The position numbers were made by a program, and so were the translations under genes. A stretch of 64,000 bases of DNA from Dactylorhiza incarnata. Lineage: Eukaryota; Streptophyta; Magnoliopsida; Asparagales; Orchidaceae. How positions within the stretch are numbered: position 1 is the first letter of the stretch; each line of letters starts with the position of its first letter. Location: the NCBI GenBank assembly GCA_033032865.1, contig JAWHQI010000060.1:10496001-10560000 (forward strand), read 5' to 3'. Under the pieces are notes generated by a model. The model made no database searches and was not told where the DNA came from. It worked only from the letters and a program-made list of their open reading frames with translations. Positions 1 through 10,990 of this stretch are shown piece by piece.

Positions 1-661
1 GAGCATCTAAAGATAAAATATTTTAAAAAATTTATATATTTTGAAATCTATTATGTAAATATATGTGCATGCATCATTTCCTCACTCACTTTGTCGTTGT
101 TTGTTGTTCGAAGCTGAAACACGCACACACTCACTCATAAGCATGAGTAGTATGCGTACAAATGTTAAGGGAGTATGGGCAAACTTAACATTTATATGCA
201 TATGAATTTCCACTAGGATATACACCGCTTGCGAATATTAAATTGTAAGGACGGTTTAATATTTTCAAGTGCGCTGACATTAGAATCATCATGCGCGTGA
301 CATGTTAAGTGATATGGGCGCTTAACATGGCATGCGTATCCAAACATGAACATTATTAAGGATACATTGTAGGCATAAATACATTGCATGCATGACATAA
401 CTCAATGCACGAGTGTTAAGTTGAGAGCAACAGATGACGATTGTACACACATAGATTTTTCAAATCATTCTTCAATCGCACGCGATCTTATCGTCGCATT
501 TGCACTTGAATGATTACCACCTAGAGTTGTCCACTGAAAATGTCGTAACTATTACATGATTTACGTATTCAACAGTATTAGAATGTTAGAACCTGTAGTC
601 TCAATCCTCTAAGCTTAGCCTGACTGTTTCTCTTACTTGACTCTTTTGTGTTTCTTTCTAG
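1..661 (+). other. Leader/intron region upstream of gag of element A
   Basis: No gene is visible here. The last bases before the gag ATG read TTTCTTTCTAG, a pyrimidine tract plus AG that looks like a splice acceptor, so this stretch is probably the end of an intron in the 5' leader of element A. I found no TGGTATCAGAGC primer-binding site and no match to the 3' LTR (5536-7521). The 5' LTR and PBS of A therefore lie left of the window. Confidence 0.45.
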
Positions 662-1942
662 ATGGCTTCGAAGCGATCGCAACGCAAGCGGGCTACCTCT
701 TCAGCGGGAGGAACACCTGGAGATACCACTGCCCAGCTGATGAAGCAGATTCTGGAGCGTCTCACCCGTCTGGAAGAGGATCGCCAAACTCCTGACCCGG
801 CCCTTGGTTCCGGCAGTGCAGGGACAACTGGAGTTACGAACACTACTGCCCTTCCTGGAGCCACCCCTCCTGCAACTGATTCTGGGACCGGCTCGCCTGC
901 CGTCAGCTTGGTTCCCCCGCTCGTGCCAAGCCTGCCTGCCCCGCCAGTGGAAATGGCAGATACTCTTGCATTCAAGAGGCTGAATCCGCCGTCTTTCGAT
1001 GGCAATCGAGACTTCTTCGTGATCACTCAATGGATCTCCCAGATGGAGAAGCATTTTGAGTATGCTGGAGTTCCCGAGACCCAGAAGGTCCTCCTTGCGG
1101 CCTATCAATTGTCTGAGGATGCTTATACTTGGTGGCTCCAGCGCCGCAGCCTCCCTGATTCTGCCACCTTATCTTGGAGACAGTTCAAGGATGCTCTTAT
1201 GGAGAACTTCCTCTCTTCCGTGGAACGGGACAAGTTAGCTGAGAAGTTCATGTCCCTTCAGCAGACTGGTAGGACAGTTACCGAGTACGCGAGAGAGTTC
1301 TCCCGCCTTTCTCTCCTTGCTCCGGAGTTCGTGCCGGATGAAGACAAAAAGATCAGCCGTTTCGTGAAGGGGCTCCATCATGACTTCCGCCAGCTTGTGG
1401 TAGCTCATGGCGCCACCACCTACGCGGAGACCGTGGGAGCCGCCTTGCAGGTGGAAGCTATTGAGTTGGATCGTTCTGCCAAGAAAGCCCAGCATGGAAC
1501 AAGCAATGCCGCCGCATCCGACCTCAAGCGCAAGGATGCTCCAGCTCAGCAGCAAGGCCCCAGGTCCAAAGAGGTGTGTGCCTTCTGCCACAAGGTGGGC
1601 CATATCGCCCAAGTCTGTCGCTCCCTCCTGAAGAAACAGAAGATGGTTACTCCTGCGCAGCAACCTCAGATGACACTTGCCTCTGCTGCCTCCGTCTGTG
1701 CTTTCTGCAAGAGGTCGGGCCACTTGGCAAAGGACTGCCGCCGCAAGCAGAAGGCCTGTTTCAAATGTGGGCAGGTTGGACACCTCATGCTCGACTGCCC
1801 CATAAAGGATAGCCCGATCCCCGCTCAACCTCTGCAAGTTATCCCCGGAGCACAGGGCAGAGCTGTGCTGAACGTCGTCACTCAGGGCGAGGCGCTCGCA
1901 TCTACCGACGTCATCTCTGGTACGTTTTGTGTAGAATTATAA
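662..1942 (+). CDS. gag: Gag of element A (Ty3/gypsy chromovirus), 426 aa
   Basis: This is the structural capsid/nucleocapsid protein that packages the retrotransposon RNA in the cytoplasm. The N-terminal 100 residues are low-complexity, rich in Pro, Thr and Gly. A retrotransposon Gag core follows at about residues 104-270 ([33 protein letters not shown]). Three CCHC zinc knuckles follow: [14 protein letters not shown] near 306, [14 protein letters not shown] near 345 and [14 protein letters not shown] near 366. The ATG at 662 comes directly after a splice-acceptor-like sequence, which supports this start. The stop codon (1940-1942) lies inside a probable intron starting at 1920, so this 426-aa product would come only from unspliced RNA, and splicing would fuse Gag to Pol. 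The frame is open throughout. Three knuckles is more than usual for plant gypsy Gag. Confidence 0.88.
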   Translation: MASKRSQRKRATSSAGGTPGDTTAQLMKQILERLTRLEEDRQTPDPALGSGSAGTTGVTNTTALPGATPPATDSGTGSPAVSLVPPLVPSLPAPPVEMADTLAFKRLNPPSFDGNRDFFVITQWISQMEKHFEYAGVPETQKVLLAAYQLSEDAYTWWLQRRSLPDSATLSWRQFKDALMENFLSSVERDKLAEKFMSLQQTGRTVTEYAREFSRLSLLAPEFVPDEDKKISRFVKGLHHDFRQLVVAHGATTYAETVGAALQVEAIELDRSAKKAQHGTSNAAASDLKRKDAPAQQQGPRSKEVCAFCHKVGHIAQVCRSLLKKQKMVTPAQQPQMTLASAASVCAFCKRSGHLAKDCRRKQKACFKCGQVGHLMLDCPIKDSPIPAQPLQVIPGAQGRAVLNVVTQGEALASTDVISGTFCVEL

Positions 1943-2016
1943 ACTTTTTTCTGCATTCTTAAATCTGACTTGCCTTAGTCGAACAAACTTGTTATGCTTT
2001 ATGTTTTCCTTTTTAG
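1920..2016 (+). other. Probable spliceosomal intron between gag and pol of element A (97 bp)
   Basis: The donor reads TCTG|GTACGT and the acceptor reads TTCCTTTTTAG|GAAG after a pyrimidine-rich stretch. Removing 1920-2016 joins the gag codon phase (one base of a Gly codon) to the pol frame exactly, with the protease motif DSGAS following about 14 codons later. The only gag stop, at 1940-1942, is inside the interval. Element E has a GT-AG intron at the homologous codon and phase (26409-26556). No transcript evidence is available, so this is inference from sequence. Confidence 0.65.
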
Positions 2017-3698
2017 GAAGTTTTAAGGTCAAGAATAAGTGGATGCAAGTCTTATTTGACTCCGGTGCATCGCACTCTTTTATCGCCCGCCGCATCGTGG
2101 ACCTTTATAGTTGGCATACTTCGCCGCTTGAGGTTCCTTTTGAGATTTCTGTACCCGGTCATCTGCATCTCTCAACCAGAGGCGTTCTCAATTGCGCGAT
2201 CCTGCTTGGAGAATTGCAAGTCGTCGCTGACCTCATAGTTCTGGATATGACAGAGTTCGACGTAATCCTGGGAATGAATTGGTTGGTCGCGTATCGAGCA
2301 AAGCTGGACTGTGTGGCAAAGAGGGTCAATCTCAGCATTGATGGCAAAGACTACAACGTTCATGTTCAGACCCGCAGTCACCTGAAGGTAATCTCTGTTG
2401 TACGAGCCACTCGACTTCTTAGCCAAGGATGTTCTGTCTGCTTCGTTTATGCTTCGCACTCGGATGTTATCTCTCCTAAACTCGAGTCTATTTCTGTTGC
2501 TTCGGAGTTTCCTGACGTGTTCCCCGCCGAATTGCCTGGGATGCCTCCTGATCGAGATGTGGAGTTCTGTATTGATGTAGAGCCTGGGACGCGCCCCATA
2601 TCTAAAGCTCCTTACCGTATGGCACCGCGTGAGCTAGAAGAACTCAGATCGCAGTTAGACGAATTGCTTGAGCGTGGGTACATTCGCCCTAGCTCGTCAC
2701 CTTGGGGAGCCCCTGTACTCTTCGTGAAAAAGAAGGATGGATCCATGAGATTGTGCATCGACTATCGAGATCTTAATAAGGTGACCATCAAGAATAAGTA
2801 CCCCCTTCCGCGTGTGGATGATTTATTCGATCCGCTTAAAGGCAGTACAGTCTTTTCCAAGATAGATCTCAGGTCGGGTTACCATCAGCTGAAAATCAAG
2901 GACTCCGACATCCCCAGGACGGCCTTCCGAACTCGGTACGGGCATTTCGAGTTTTTGGTGATGTCTTTTGGGTTGACTAACGCCCCTTCTGCATTCATGG
3001 ACATGATGAACCGTGTCTTTCGTGAGTACCTGGACAAGTTCATCATCGTCTTCATTGATGATATCTTGGTCTACTCCAAAACCCGCGAGGAGCATGCAAC
3101 ACATCTTAGACTCACTCTCTCCACCCTTCGTCAGCATCAGCTCTATGCCAAGTTGGCAAAATGTGAGTTCTGGCTGGACCGTGTCGCCTTCTTAGGCCAC
3201 GTCATTTCAGGAGATGGACTTTCTGTTGACCCTGCCAAGATTTCCGCAGTTATGGACTGGAAGCGACCTTCTACCCTTACCGAGATCCGCAGTTTCCTTG
3301 GTTTGGCTGGCTATTACCGACGCTTCGTCAAGGGTTTTTCCTCTCTTGCTGCTCCCCTGACTCGACTAACTCAAAAGCATGCTAGATTCGAGTGGACAGA
3401 TCAGTGCGAACAGTCATTTTCTGAGTTGAAGCAACGTCTGTGTTCAGCGCCTGTTTTAGCCCTCCCGGCAGAAGGGTTGGACTTTTCAGTTTACACTGAT
3501 GCTTCCGGAGTTGGTTTGGGTTGTGTCCTGATGCAGGATGATCGTGTTATTGCTTATGGGTCGAGGCAGTTGAAGGTTCACGAACGCAACTACCCCACTC
3601 ATGATCTGGAGTTCGCTGCGGTGGTGTTTGCTCTGAAGCTTTGGCGTCATTATCTCTATGGCGTGAAGTGTCACTTTTCACCGACCACCAGAGTTTAA
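2017..3698 (+). pseudogene. pol: Pol of element A, first part: protease, reverse transcriptase, RNase H (frameshifted)
   Basis: The open frame runs from the predicted splice acceptor. An ATG at 1989 is also in frame but lies in the intron. Domains in order are an aspartic protease ([12 protein letters not shown], with the second half at [10 protein letters not shown]), the reverse transcriptase ([49 protein letters not shown], active site [10 protein letters not shown]) and the start of gypsy RNase H ([27 protein letters not shown]). Catalytic residues look intact. Near 3671-3675 one base appears to be missing: the RNase H motif FTDHQSLKY continues in another frame, and this frame ends at 3698. 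It is otherwise a well-preserved copy of a chromovirus-type polyprotein. Confidence 0.9.
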
Positions 3699-5371
3699 AG
3701 TACATCTTTGTTCAGAAGGACCTCAATCTTCGTCAGAGGCGTTGGCTCGAGTTCGTGGCAGATTATGACTTGCAGCTCACGTATGTTCCTGGTAAAGCCA
3801 ATTCAGTGGCAGATGCGTTGAGCCGGCATGCCTCCGTAGCCGCTTGTGCACCCATGTCAGCTATTCTAGCAGCCTTGATTGATGACCTCGATCGGATGGA
3901 TATATCCATCGCGCCAGAAGGTCATGAAGAGGTTCCCGTTCCGTTATGGGTAGAGCAGGTGAAGGATTTACAGCCATCTGACCCCGCACTCCAGCGCATC
4001 CGCCGACAGGTTGAACTTGGGACTCTTCCGGATTTCTCTATCTCTGACGATGTTCTGCGTTTTCGAGGCCGCCTCTGCATTCCTGATGTTCCTGAATTGC
4101 TCGATAGTATTTGTCGGGAAGCTCACGAGTCTCGCACATCTGGTCATCCAGGCAATAATAAAATGTATCATGACTTGAAGCAAATCGTTTGGTGGTCTGG
4201 TATGAAGAATTATATAGCTCGCTTCATCTCTCGATGTCTGACGTGCCAGAAGGTGAAGGCTCAGCGTCAGCGTCCTGGTGGACTTTTGCAGCCCTTGCCT
4301 ATCCCCGAATGGAAGTGGGAAGATGTCTCTATGGACTTCATCACGGGTTTGCCCCGTACTCCGAGAGGGCATGATGCGATTTGGGTCATAGTGGACCGCA
4401 TGACGAAGGTGACTCACTTCATCCCGTACAAGGAAGGTCACTCCACCGAGAAGATGGCCCGGATTTATGTTTCTGAGATAGTTAGACTTCATGGGATTCC
4501 TCTGCGGATTGTCTCTGATCGTGACTCGAGGTTTGTTTCGCACTTTTGGAAGGATTTTCAGCAAGCTTTGGGTACCGAGCTCAACCTGAGCACCGCTTAT
4601 CATCCAACTACCGATGGGCAGACCGAAAGGGTTAACCAGATTCTTGAAGACATGCTTCGGTGTTATATTCTGGACTTCAAGGGAGCTTGGGATGAGCACC
4701 TACCGTTGGTTGAGTTCGCCTACAACAATAGCTATCAGGAAAGCCTTAAGATGGCCCCCTTCGAAGCATTGTATGGGCGTCGTTGTAGAACTCCTCTCTA
4801 TTGGTCAGAAGTTGGTGAGAAGGTGGTGTTGGGCCCTGAGTTACTTCAGGAAATGGAAGAAGCCACCAAGAAGACTCGTCTTCAGCTCAGTCGTGCCATT
4901 GAAAGACAGAGGAAATATGCTAATCAGCGTCGCCGTCCGTTGGAGTTTGCAGTAGGTGATCAGGTGTTCTTGAAGGTTTCTCCTACTCCTGGGGTGAAAC
5001 GGTTTGGTCGCCATCATAAGCTCAGCCCGAGATTTGTGGGGCCGTACACCATCTCAGAGCGTGTTGGAGGATCTGCTTATCGTTTGGAGTTGCCAGATTC
5101 GTTGTCCGGTTTTTATGATGTTTTCCATGTCAGTCAGCTCCGGAAATACATCCATGATCCTAACCGTATCGTTGAAGAAATTCCAGTGATTCCTGAAGCC
5201 AATCTTTCCTATCCGGTTGAGCCCACTAAGATCGTCGAGTATCAAGAGCGCAAGCTTCGAAAGAGGACCATTCCTATGGTGAAGGTACTTTGGATGCATG
5301 GCAAGTCTGAGGAGTTCACTTGGGAGCTCGAAGCTGACATGCGTAGCAAGTATCCGCATCTTTTCTCTTGA
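3641..5371 (+). pseudogene. pol: Pol of element A, second part: RNase H end, integrase, chromodomain-like tail
   Basis: This is the continuation of A pol after the single frameshift; the real overlap with the first part is only at about 3670-3700. It holds the RNase H end ([21 protein letters not shown]) and the integrase. The integrase shows the HHCC zinc finger (HESRTSGHPG, then CLTCQ), the catalytic D (MDFITGLPR), D (SDRDSRF) and E (TTDGQTERVNQ), and the GPY/F module (KLSPRFVGPYTI, YRLELPDSL, DVFHVSQLRKY). The C-terminus (KIVEYQERKLR, MVKVLWMHG, EEFTWE) resembles the divergent chromodomain of Tekay/Del chromoviruses, which is thought to steer integration to heterochromatin. The frame is open to the stop at 5371. 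Confidence 0.88.
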
Positions 5372-5535
5372 TCCCGGTATGTCTCCGCTCTTGTTCCTCT
5401 CTCTATTTAAGTGTCTTTTCAGTTAGTTCTCTTGACTTGGATTGCAAACCTTGTTGAAATGAATGTCATCCTAATTTTTTCGCCATAAGAGAATTCTCAG
5501 AAGTTTCGGGACGAAACTTTCTAAGTAGGGGAGAA
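5372..5535 (+). other. 3' untranslated region and polypurine tract of element A
   Basis: This is a short non-coding stretch between the pol stop and the 3' LTR. It contains the motif TTTCGGGACGAAA, which recurs in variant form before the 3' LTRs of E and I, and ends in the purine run AGGGGAGAA (5527-5535). That run is the expected plus-strand primer site directly before the TG of the LTR. Confidence 0.75.
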
Positions 5536-7521
5536 TGTAAAAACCCAAAATAATAATAATAATAATAATAATAGGTTTAATTAAATCATTAAAAAAAAAA
5601 CTCTCCCTTATTAACCCCAGTGGAGCCCCCCCCCCCCCCCGTTCTTTCTAAATCCCGCAAGCCTCCGCTCGATCCCGCCTCAGCCGCAAAGTCGCAGCCC
5701 TATTCCTCTCCCGATCCCACTCCAGCGCATTCGTTCGCCGCCGATGCTCCCTCCAGCGCCTCCAGCCGCCGCCAACGCTCCCTCCAGCGCCTCCAGCCGC
5801 CGCCGCCGCCGCCGACCCCTCCTGCGCCTTCTCCTCCTGTCGTGGCCGCCGCTTCCCGCCTAGGTCGACGCCAGCGACTCCGCAACCGCCTCCTTCTTCT
5901 CCGGGCCATTTCCTCCTCCAAAGGGGCTGGTAACCTCCTCTTCTCCAAGGGCAGCAGCCATTTATCCTTCTTCCTCTCCGTCTTGGCCGGCGATTTGCGA
6001 GGGGGACATCTAGGGTTTCTCGATTCACCCTCCACTCGGATTTTTGAGCCCGGAAACGGTTCCCTTGGGTAAGAACGCCTCCCCATCCCTCGATTCAGAG
6101 ATTTAATAATTTTTGCATGTTGGCTTTGTACCCTAATCGTCGAATTTATGTCAATCCTTCGCGTATGCGTCGTCCAATCGGCTGATTTTGCATTCTTATG
6201 ATTATTTCTCTGGTACCGCTCGTCGTGTTGGTGGTGGAATCTCTGAAACCCCCTCCGATTTAGGGTTTCTGTCACTCAAGCACCGCCAAGGCCCCGATCC
6301 GCCGAGGAATCTCCGCTCCCCTCATCCTTGAGGGAGGTAAATTGCTAACCTGCTCTTGAGTTAGTTTTTGCAAAATAACCGTCTTGCTAGCGTATGGTTT
6401 TCTGTTGTCACGTATCAAATATTGCCTGCGATTATTCCTGAACAGGTTCAATAGTGCCTTTGACTTTGCTTGCGCCGCCTAGCTGCCGCTAGTAGTTCCT
6501 GCTTCACCTTAAGACAAGTGGAGAAATTCTCTCTCGCTTGCAAACGAGAATTTAAGTTCTTCTTTCATGTATCTAATTTATTACCAGTTTCTGATAATAC
6601 AAGAATTATCGCTCGTGAGTATGTCGCGTTGTGATAGGAATCTCCTCGGAAAAGACATGAATCACTTAGGCCTTGAGTGTCATAAGCAAATCGTGGAAAC
6701 TAGGGTTTAGGTGGTGCAACGTCTTGATTGCATGGTCACGGTGAGCATGGAATACTCTTATTCTGGTAAGCCTTACACTTGGACTTGAGTGTGAACCATG
6801 TGTGCCCACTATAAACACCTACGCATTTCATAGATTACAGCTTATGTCGTTGCAAAACACTTGTTTAGGCTATACTCCGGAGTAGGCTAAATTTTCTAGA
6901 TAGTTTCAGTTTGTTTCAGTTACCTGCCTGTTTCAATAGCATGTTTCAAGAGTTAATTGGTACTTTAGAATTATTTCTGCATGTACTTAAAATTACAGCT
7001 TGTTTTCTATTATTTTCCTTCTGTTTGGATTTGCCTTAGGGTTCGTGACCGCGCCGTCTGCTCCCTGAGTTTTCTTCGTTCAGCTGCAGTTTTGCTTGGA
7101 GGTTCTATTTTGATTACTGTGTCAGCAGGTTCTATATATTTTGTTCAGTACTGTTGGATCTACTTTTCTTGTACTAGTTATTGTCAGCCATTTTCTCTGG
7201 TATTGTGGACAACTCTTAGGGTGTTCTTGCTTGTATCAAATCGTTTTACTTATAGCATTTTACTATTGTGACTCATTGCATGTTCATCATTTCAGTATAA
7301 TGTATGACATCTGATTTTAATGAAAATGCATAGTTTTAACCTTTTATTGTGGCTTCCGCATACTTATAAGATATACTAAATTTTTTTCAAAGTAATAAAT
7401 TCAAAACTATTGTAGTATTTCTGTTTCCGCCTTAGCAGGCATGGGTTCCTGTTCGCTCATGCCTGTGGCATCACGGCCCGCCCGAAGTGCGCTCTGACTC
7501 TTGTCGAGACGGGTCGTGATA
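5536..7521 (+). repeat. 3' LTR of element A (right end approximate)
   Basis: The LTR starts TGTAAAAACCC directly after the polypurine tract. Inside are an (AAT)n run (5548-5573), an A tract, a C run (5626-5640), GC-rich leader-like sequence with GT donors (for example CTTGGGTAAGAA near 6067 and GAGGGAGGTAAAT near 6335), then AT-rich DNA. The right end is set at GGGTCGTGATA, which looks like a mutated GGGTCGTGACA terminus. The partner LTR is outside the window, so this end cannot be checked here. I see no promoter TATA box that I would defend and no long ORF. Confidence 0.6.
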
Positions 7522-7544
7522 GTAGGAGTTACATAACTCTGAGC

Positions 7545-7655
7545 TGTAGGGCTGCTGTGCCTGAGGGGTAGGGCTGTTGAGCCTGAGTGTATGGTTGTTG
7601 AGCCTGAGTGTAGGGCTGTTGAGCCTGAGTGTAGGGTTGTTGTGCCTGAGGTAGG
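7545..7655. repeat. 21-bp minisatellite, about 5 units
   Basis: The unit is close to GTAGGGCTGTTGAGCCTGAGT, repeated with small changes. On the minus strand it keeps an open heptad reading (QAQQPYT repeated), flanked by stops a short way out. It sits just beyond the presumed end of the element A LTR. It may be a fragment of a Gln/Pro-rich coding sequence, host or transposon. Confidence 0.7.
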
Positions 7656-8500
7656 ATCACTATTGATCTGAAAAGTTCTGAGGAACTTGTGGTGTAAGCT
7701 CAAGGAGCCGAGATTGGAGTTTGTGGTCTGGTCTAACTCACTGTTAGAAAGGTGAAGGGGGAAAGAGGACTACTCAAGACACCCTGTCTTGAGGAACCTC
7801 TATACATCCTTGTGTGCTTTCTGTGCTTGTGTTTTCTGCAGCTAGAAACATTAGGTTTAAACAAAGAAAATAAGTAAAACATATTCACCCCCCCCCCCCC
7901 TCTAGGTATTATTGACTACACCTATATAAACTATCAAGTACCTACTTTACTTGCCCGTTATTTCGTACTACATTATTTATTGCTTTATATCTCAATGCTT
8001 GCATTTACATTTTTATTTTGGTCAAATGTCCTATGTTAAGAAAACTATTTTCTCAGTCTCTTTCACCATTTATAGACCAAGAGAACATAATAATGGTTGC
8101 AGGAAATATAGGAAAGCTCATTACGTAAGAAAATACGAATAGTTAAAAGTATATTTTCCTAAAAAAGATTATCTCAAAAATGTAATATAGACTTCATTAT
8201 ATCGTAATTTCAGCAAAACTCGTTATATTTAGTAAGCTATTTATAAATTGTCATAAATTTTACAATGAAAATATATTTACCCAAAGGTATATTCATTAAA
8301 TTTGTAAATGTAAAACATTCCTTACATCGTACCTTGTGTTTCCCAGGTTCATGGCTTTAAATACCCTTAATTCATAAGGGCTAGTTGAGTCTCAAACATG
8401 CATAGAGGATAAAGCATATAGAAGTTGATCGTTATTACTTATTTCATTCAGGCGAATGTAACTCAGAAGACCATCTCCATTCAGCATGTTCCTAGTGCTT
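7656..8500. other. Intergenic stretch, mostly unrecognised
   Basis: There is no convincing gene. A C run followed by TCTAGGTATTATTGAC at 7889-7917 resembles the C-rich leader seen in many plant Ty1/copia elements, but no primer-binding site or coding sequence accompanies it. The rest is AT-rich. Confidence 0.4.
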
Positions 8501-8507
8501 CTCGCGT

Positions 8508-8625
8508 TGCAGATACCTATGTTGCACGGGGATGGGGGAGGGATACGAAATACGATACGATATGGATACGGAAATCGTGAATTTCAAAAAACCTAGGATA
8601 CAGGATATGTTATTGAAAATTTTAA
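8508..8625. repeat. Possible decayed MITE fragment rich in GATACG motifs
   Basis: The stretch starts CCTATGTTGCACGGGG and continues with repeated GATACGAAATACGATACG-like motifs, a composition typical of short hAT-type non-autonomous elements in plants. No matching inverted end was found downstream, so only one end is present or the call is wrong. Confidence 0.3.
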
Positions 8626-8662
8626 TTTGGCAACTGTTAAAGCACCGCAAAGTTGGTTAGTC

Positions 8663-8755
8663 GCGCATCAAAATCATTCTTATTTTCATTCTAAAATCCC
8701 CCCTAAAATCACTCTTATTTTCATTCTAAAATCCCCCCTAAAATCACTACTCGCA
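8663..8755. repeat. Direct repeat of about 37 bp, two and a bit copies
   Basis: The motif TCTTATTTTCATTCTAAAAT followed by CCCCCCTAAAATCAC occurs twice back to back. No function is apparent. The surrounding 8626-9367 has no recognisable gene. Confidence 0.6.
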
Positions 8756-9375
8756 TAGCCCTAAACCGCACACCCATTGTTCCTCGTAAAAATTCTTGCG
8801 ACACCCGATGTCGCTCTCATGTTGCTTCTTCGCCGCCGACACAGACGGCTCTCACGTGCTCTCCCTCCTCCTGGATTGACACCCTAGCAGCGTCTACAGT
8901 TGCATCCAGGCGGCAAACTTCATCTCGATACAGCTATCACAGTTGCATTCGGCTCGTTTGAACCCTACCTCGATGTAGCGATTGTGAGCTTTCCAGGAGA
9001 TCGAGGTCAAGACCCTCTCATTTTGAAGGTCGAATCATGTCATTTTCCAGCCTCTTGGATCGCAAAATTTCCCTCGAAGTTGAATCACTGCATGTGAATT
9101 TTAACATTTCAATTTAGGTCAAATGTTCCCCTTACAAAATCAAATGATTTAGGTCGATTTATAATCAAATGTTCTCAATTTGTGGAAGTGAATGTTTGAT
9201 TAGAGAATGTGTTGTGTTTCAATTTTAATGTTCGTTCATTACAATATGAGAGTGTATGTTTTTGTAATCTTTGCAGTGTGGATGGAAGTAGTAATATGGA
9301 ATTGCGTATTGATTTTGATGTTCATAAAATTGAAAATGACCCTGTTGATAAGAAAATTGAAGTGGATGTGGGAAC

Positions 9376-9773
9376 CTATGAAGCACTGATACTTCCCCAA
9401 GGGTCGCGTACCCGTACCGGGTACGTTTCTGGTACCGGTACGTACCCGATACTCGGCGGATATGCATGTCACTATAGTTTGTTGATATACTTGGATGTGG
9501 CAAACTGTTCCGCCTATTGTCATTGGGATCTACATATTGTCATTGGTAGTGTTAACATTTGTTCAATATGCATTTTTTTTACATTTTATGTTCTCCCTTT
9601 CTTTGAAAAGGTGGCATACACACACACACACATATATATATACATATATATATACAGTTTTAATTACGCCGTACCCCGAACGCACCCGTATCTTTATTTT
9701 TTCCGAATTTGTCGTACCGACATACCAGATACGTATCGTATCTGGTACTCGTACCCGTACCGGTGCTTCATAG
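9376..9773. mobile_element. Complete hAT-type MITE (398 bp)
   Basis: The ends are perfect 11-bp inverted repeats, CTATGAAGCAC at 9376-9386 and GTGCTTCATAG at 9763-9773. They are flanked by an 8-bp direct repeat, GTGGGAAC, at 9368-9375 and 9774-9781. An 8-bp target duplication is the hallmark of the hAT superfamily. The sub-terminal regions are rich in GTACCGGTACG-type motifs, also partly inverted. The centre has a CA/TA microsatellite (9617-9656). There is no transposase, so the element is non-autonomous. Confidence 0.85.
9617..9656. repeat. (CA)n(TA)n microsatellite
   Basis: This is a simple-sequence run inside the MITE: alternating CA followed by alternating TA. Confidence 0.9.
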
Positions 9774-9926
9774 GTGGGAACTCATTTTGAGGCTTAGTTG
9801 ATGTTATGAACGTAGAAGGAAGTGAGTGAGATTAAGAGAGAACTAGAGAAGGAGAGATTAGGGTTAGGGTTGAGAGGGAAGAAGGGGGGATACCTGAATA
9901 ATATTCATCATAACCCATCCAAGAGA

Positions 9927-10055
9927 GTCCCGGAGTTATAAATACCCCGGGACTAGAGGGGGCCGGCCGGCCCCCTCAATAAGGGCTGAACCGTGTGGTT
10001 CAGCCCCGCAGGCTTCCTTTTAGTGATTGGGGGCTGAACTGGATGGTTCAGCCCC
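9927..10055. repeat. Cluster of four hairpin-forming palindromes with a TATA-like motif
   Basis: Four inverted repeats follow one another. GTCCCGG/CCGGGAC lies at 9927-9953, with TTATAAATA in its loop. A perfect 22-bp GC palindrome lies at 9956-9977. GGGCTGAACC/GGTTCAGCCC lies at 9983-10006, and GGGGCTGAAC/GTTCAGCCCC at 10030-10055. The last two share their arm sequence. The block may be the promoter part of an LTR or DNA-transposon relic. The owner is not recognised. Confidence 0.7.
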
Positions 10056-10139
10056 GTTCCTCCGTGTGGCCTCCTTTAGTCGTCGAGCATATTGATGTCC
10101 CGCGAATCGCAACGCGTTCGGGGGCATAACAGTTGATCT

Positions 10140-10990
10140 GTCATCTAGCCAAACGATTGAGCTTTTGGTGCTTTTACAGTTAAGAGGAAGACTAAAAGGA
10201 AGCCTAAATATTTTTAAAGATGATTGGAAGTCAACCAGACATGAACCATCACATTTTGAATATTTTCTCACCATGGAGGACTTGAAAAATGAAGCAAAGG
10301 GCTATGATCAAGTGCCAAGTTGACTGCAAGAAAGAAGACAAATTATCAGCTTAGAACTCATTCGCAAAACATAAATTTGGGAAATCAAATATGTGAACAA
10401 TTGCCACCTATTTTCTCCAAACATATTACAGATGTGGTAGATGTACTTGGCGATGGTCATTGCTTTTGAGTTATTTGTCAAGCCTTGGATAAAGGTGCAG
10501 ATTGGGTACAAGGAAGGATCTCTACTTGGAACTTGAAAAAAGCAAAACTTTATATGATGCAGTATTCGGAAACATCAGACGAAAATAGTTGTTAGACTTT
10601 CTCGATTGCACGATGACTCCCGTCCCGGTTGAAAAGAGGATGCCATTACCTGATATGGGTCTTGTAATCACATCTTGCAATAATGTTGTTGTAGTAGAGC
10701 TTTCAAGAAATCAATGTTTTACATTTCTTCCACTATATTCTATACCGATGACATTGCCAAAACTAATTTCCATTGGGTTCATAAATGGAAATCACTTTGC
10801 TTTGTAGGACTTAAGTGAAAATTGTCCATTGCCAACAATATTCTCGCCATGGAGAAGATTTCACGAGCATATTGCCGAAACATGGACATCTCTATACATG
10901 TCACAGATTATACTTCTACAAGCAAACATGAAGAGCAGTTCTGATATCGGTTTGAAGATAAGCAATCATTAAGTTGTGTTTTTTATTTCT
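10140..10990 (+). pseudogene. OTU-type cysteine protease pseudogene, Mutator-like element relic
   Basis: Translation in shifting frames gives the OTU domain carried by many plant Mutator-like elements. The catalytic loop is DVLGDGHCF (about 10440-10470, with the Asp and Cys present). Next come DKGADWVQGRISTW and MGLVITSCNNVVVVELS, and then QCFTFLPL. The His motif GFINGNHFAL is near 10780-10805. Upstream, KRKTKRKP resembles the basic link after the transposase in such proteins. Several in-frame stops and at least two frame changes make it non-functional. OTU enzymes normally remove ubiquitin-like modifiers; whether the ancestor was active cannot be told. Terminal inverted repeats of the parent element were not found. 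Confidence 0.65.

Noticed and set aside
658..1837. Minus-strand ORFs opposite gag of A
   Set aside because: They are antisense shadows of a clearly coding plus-strand gag.
9850..9880. Telomere-like GATTAGGGTTAGGGTTGAG
   Set aside because: Only about two TTAGGG-like units are present and the plant unit is TTTAGGG. More likely chance in a purine-rich leader.
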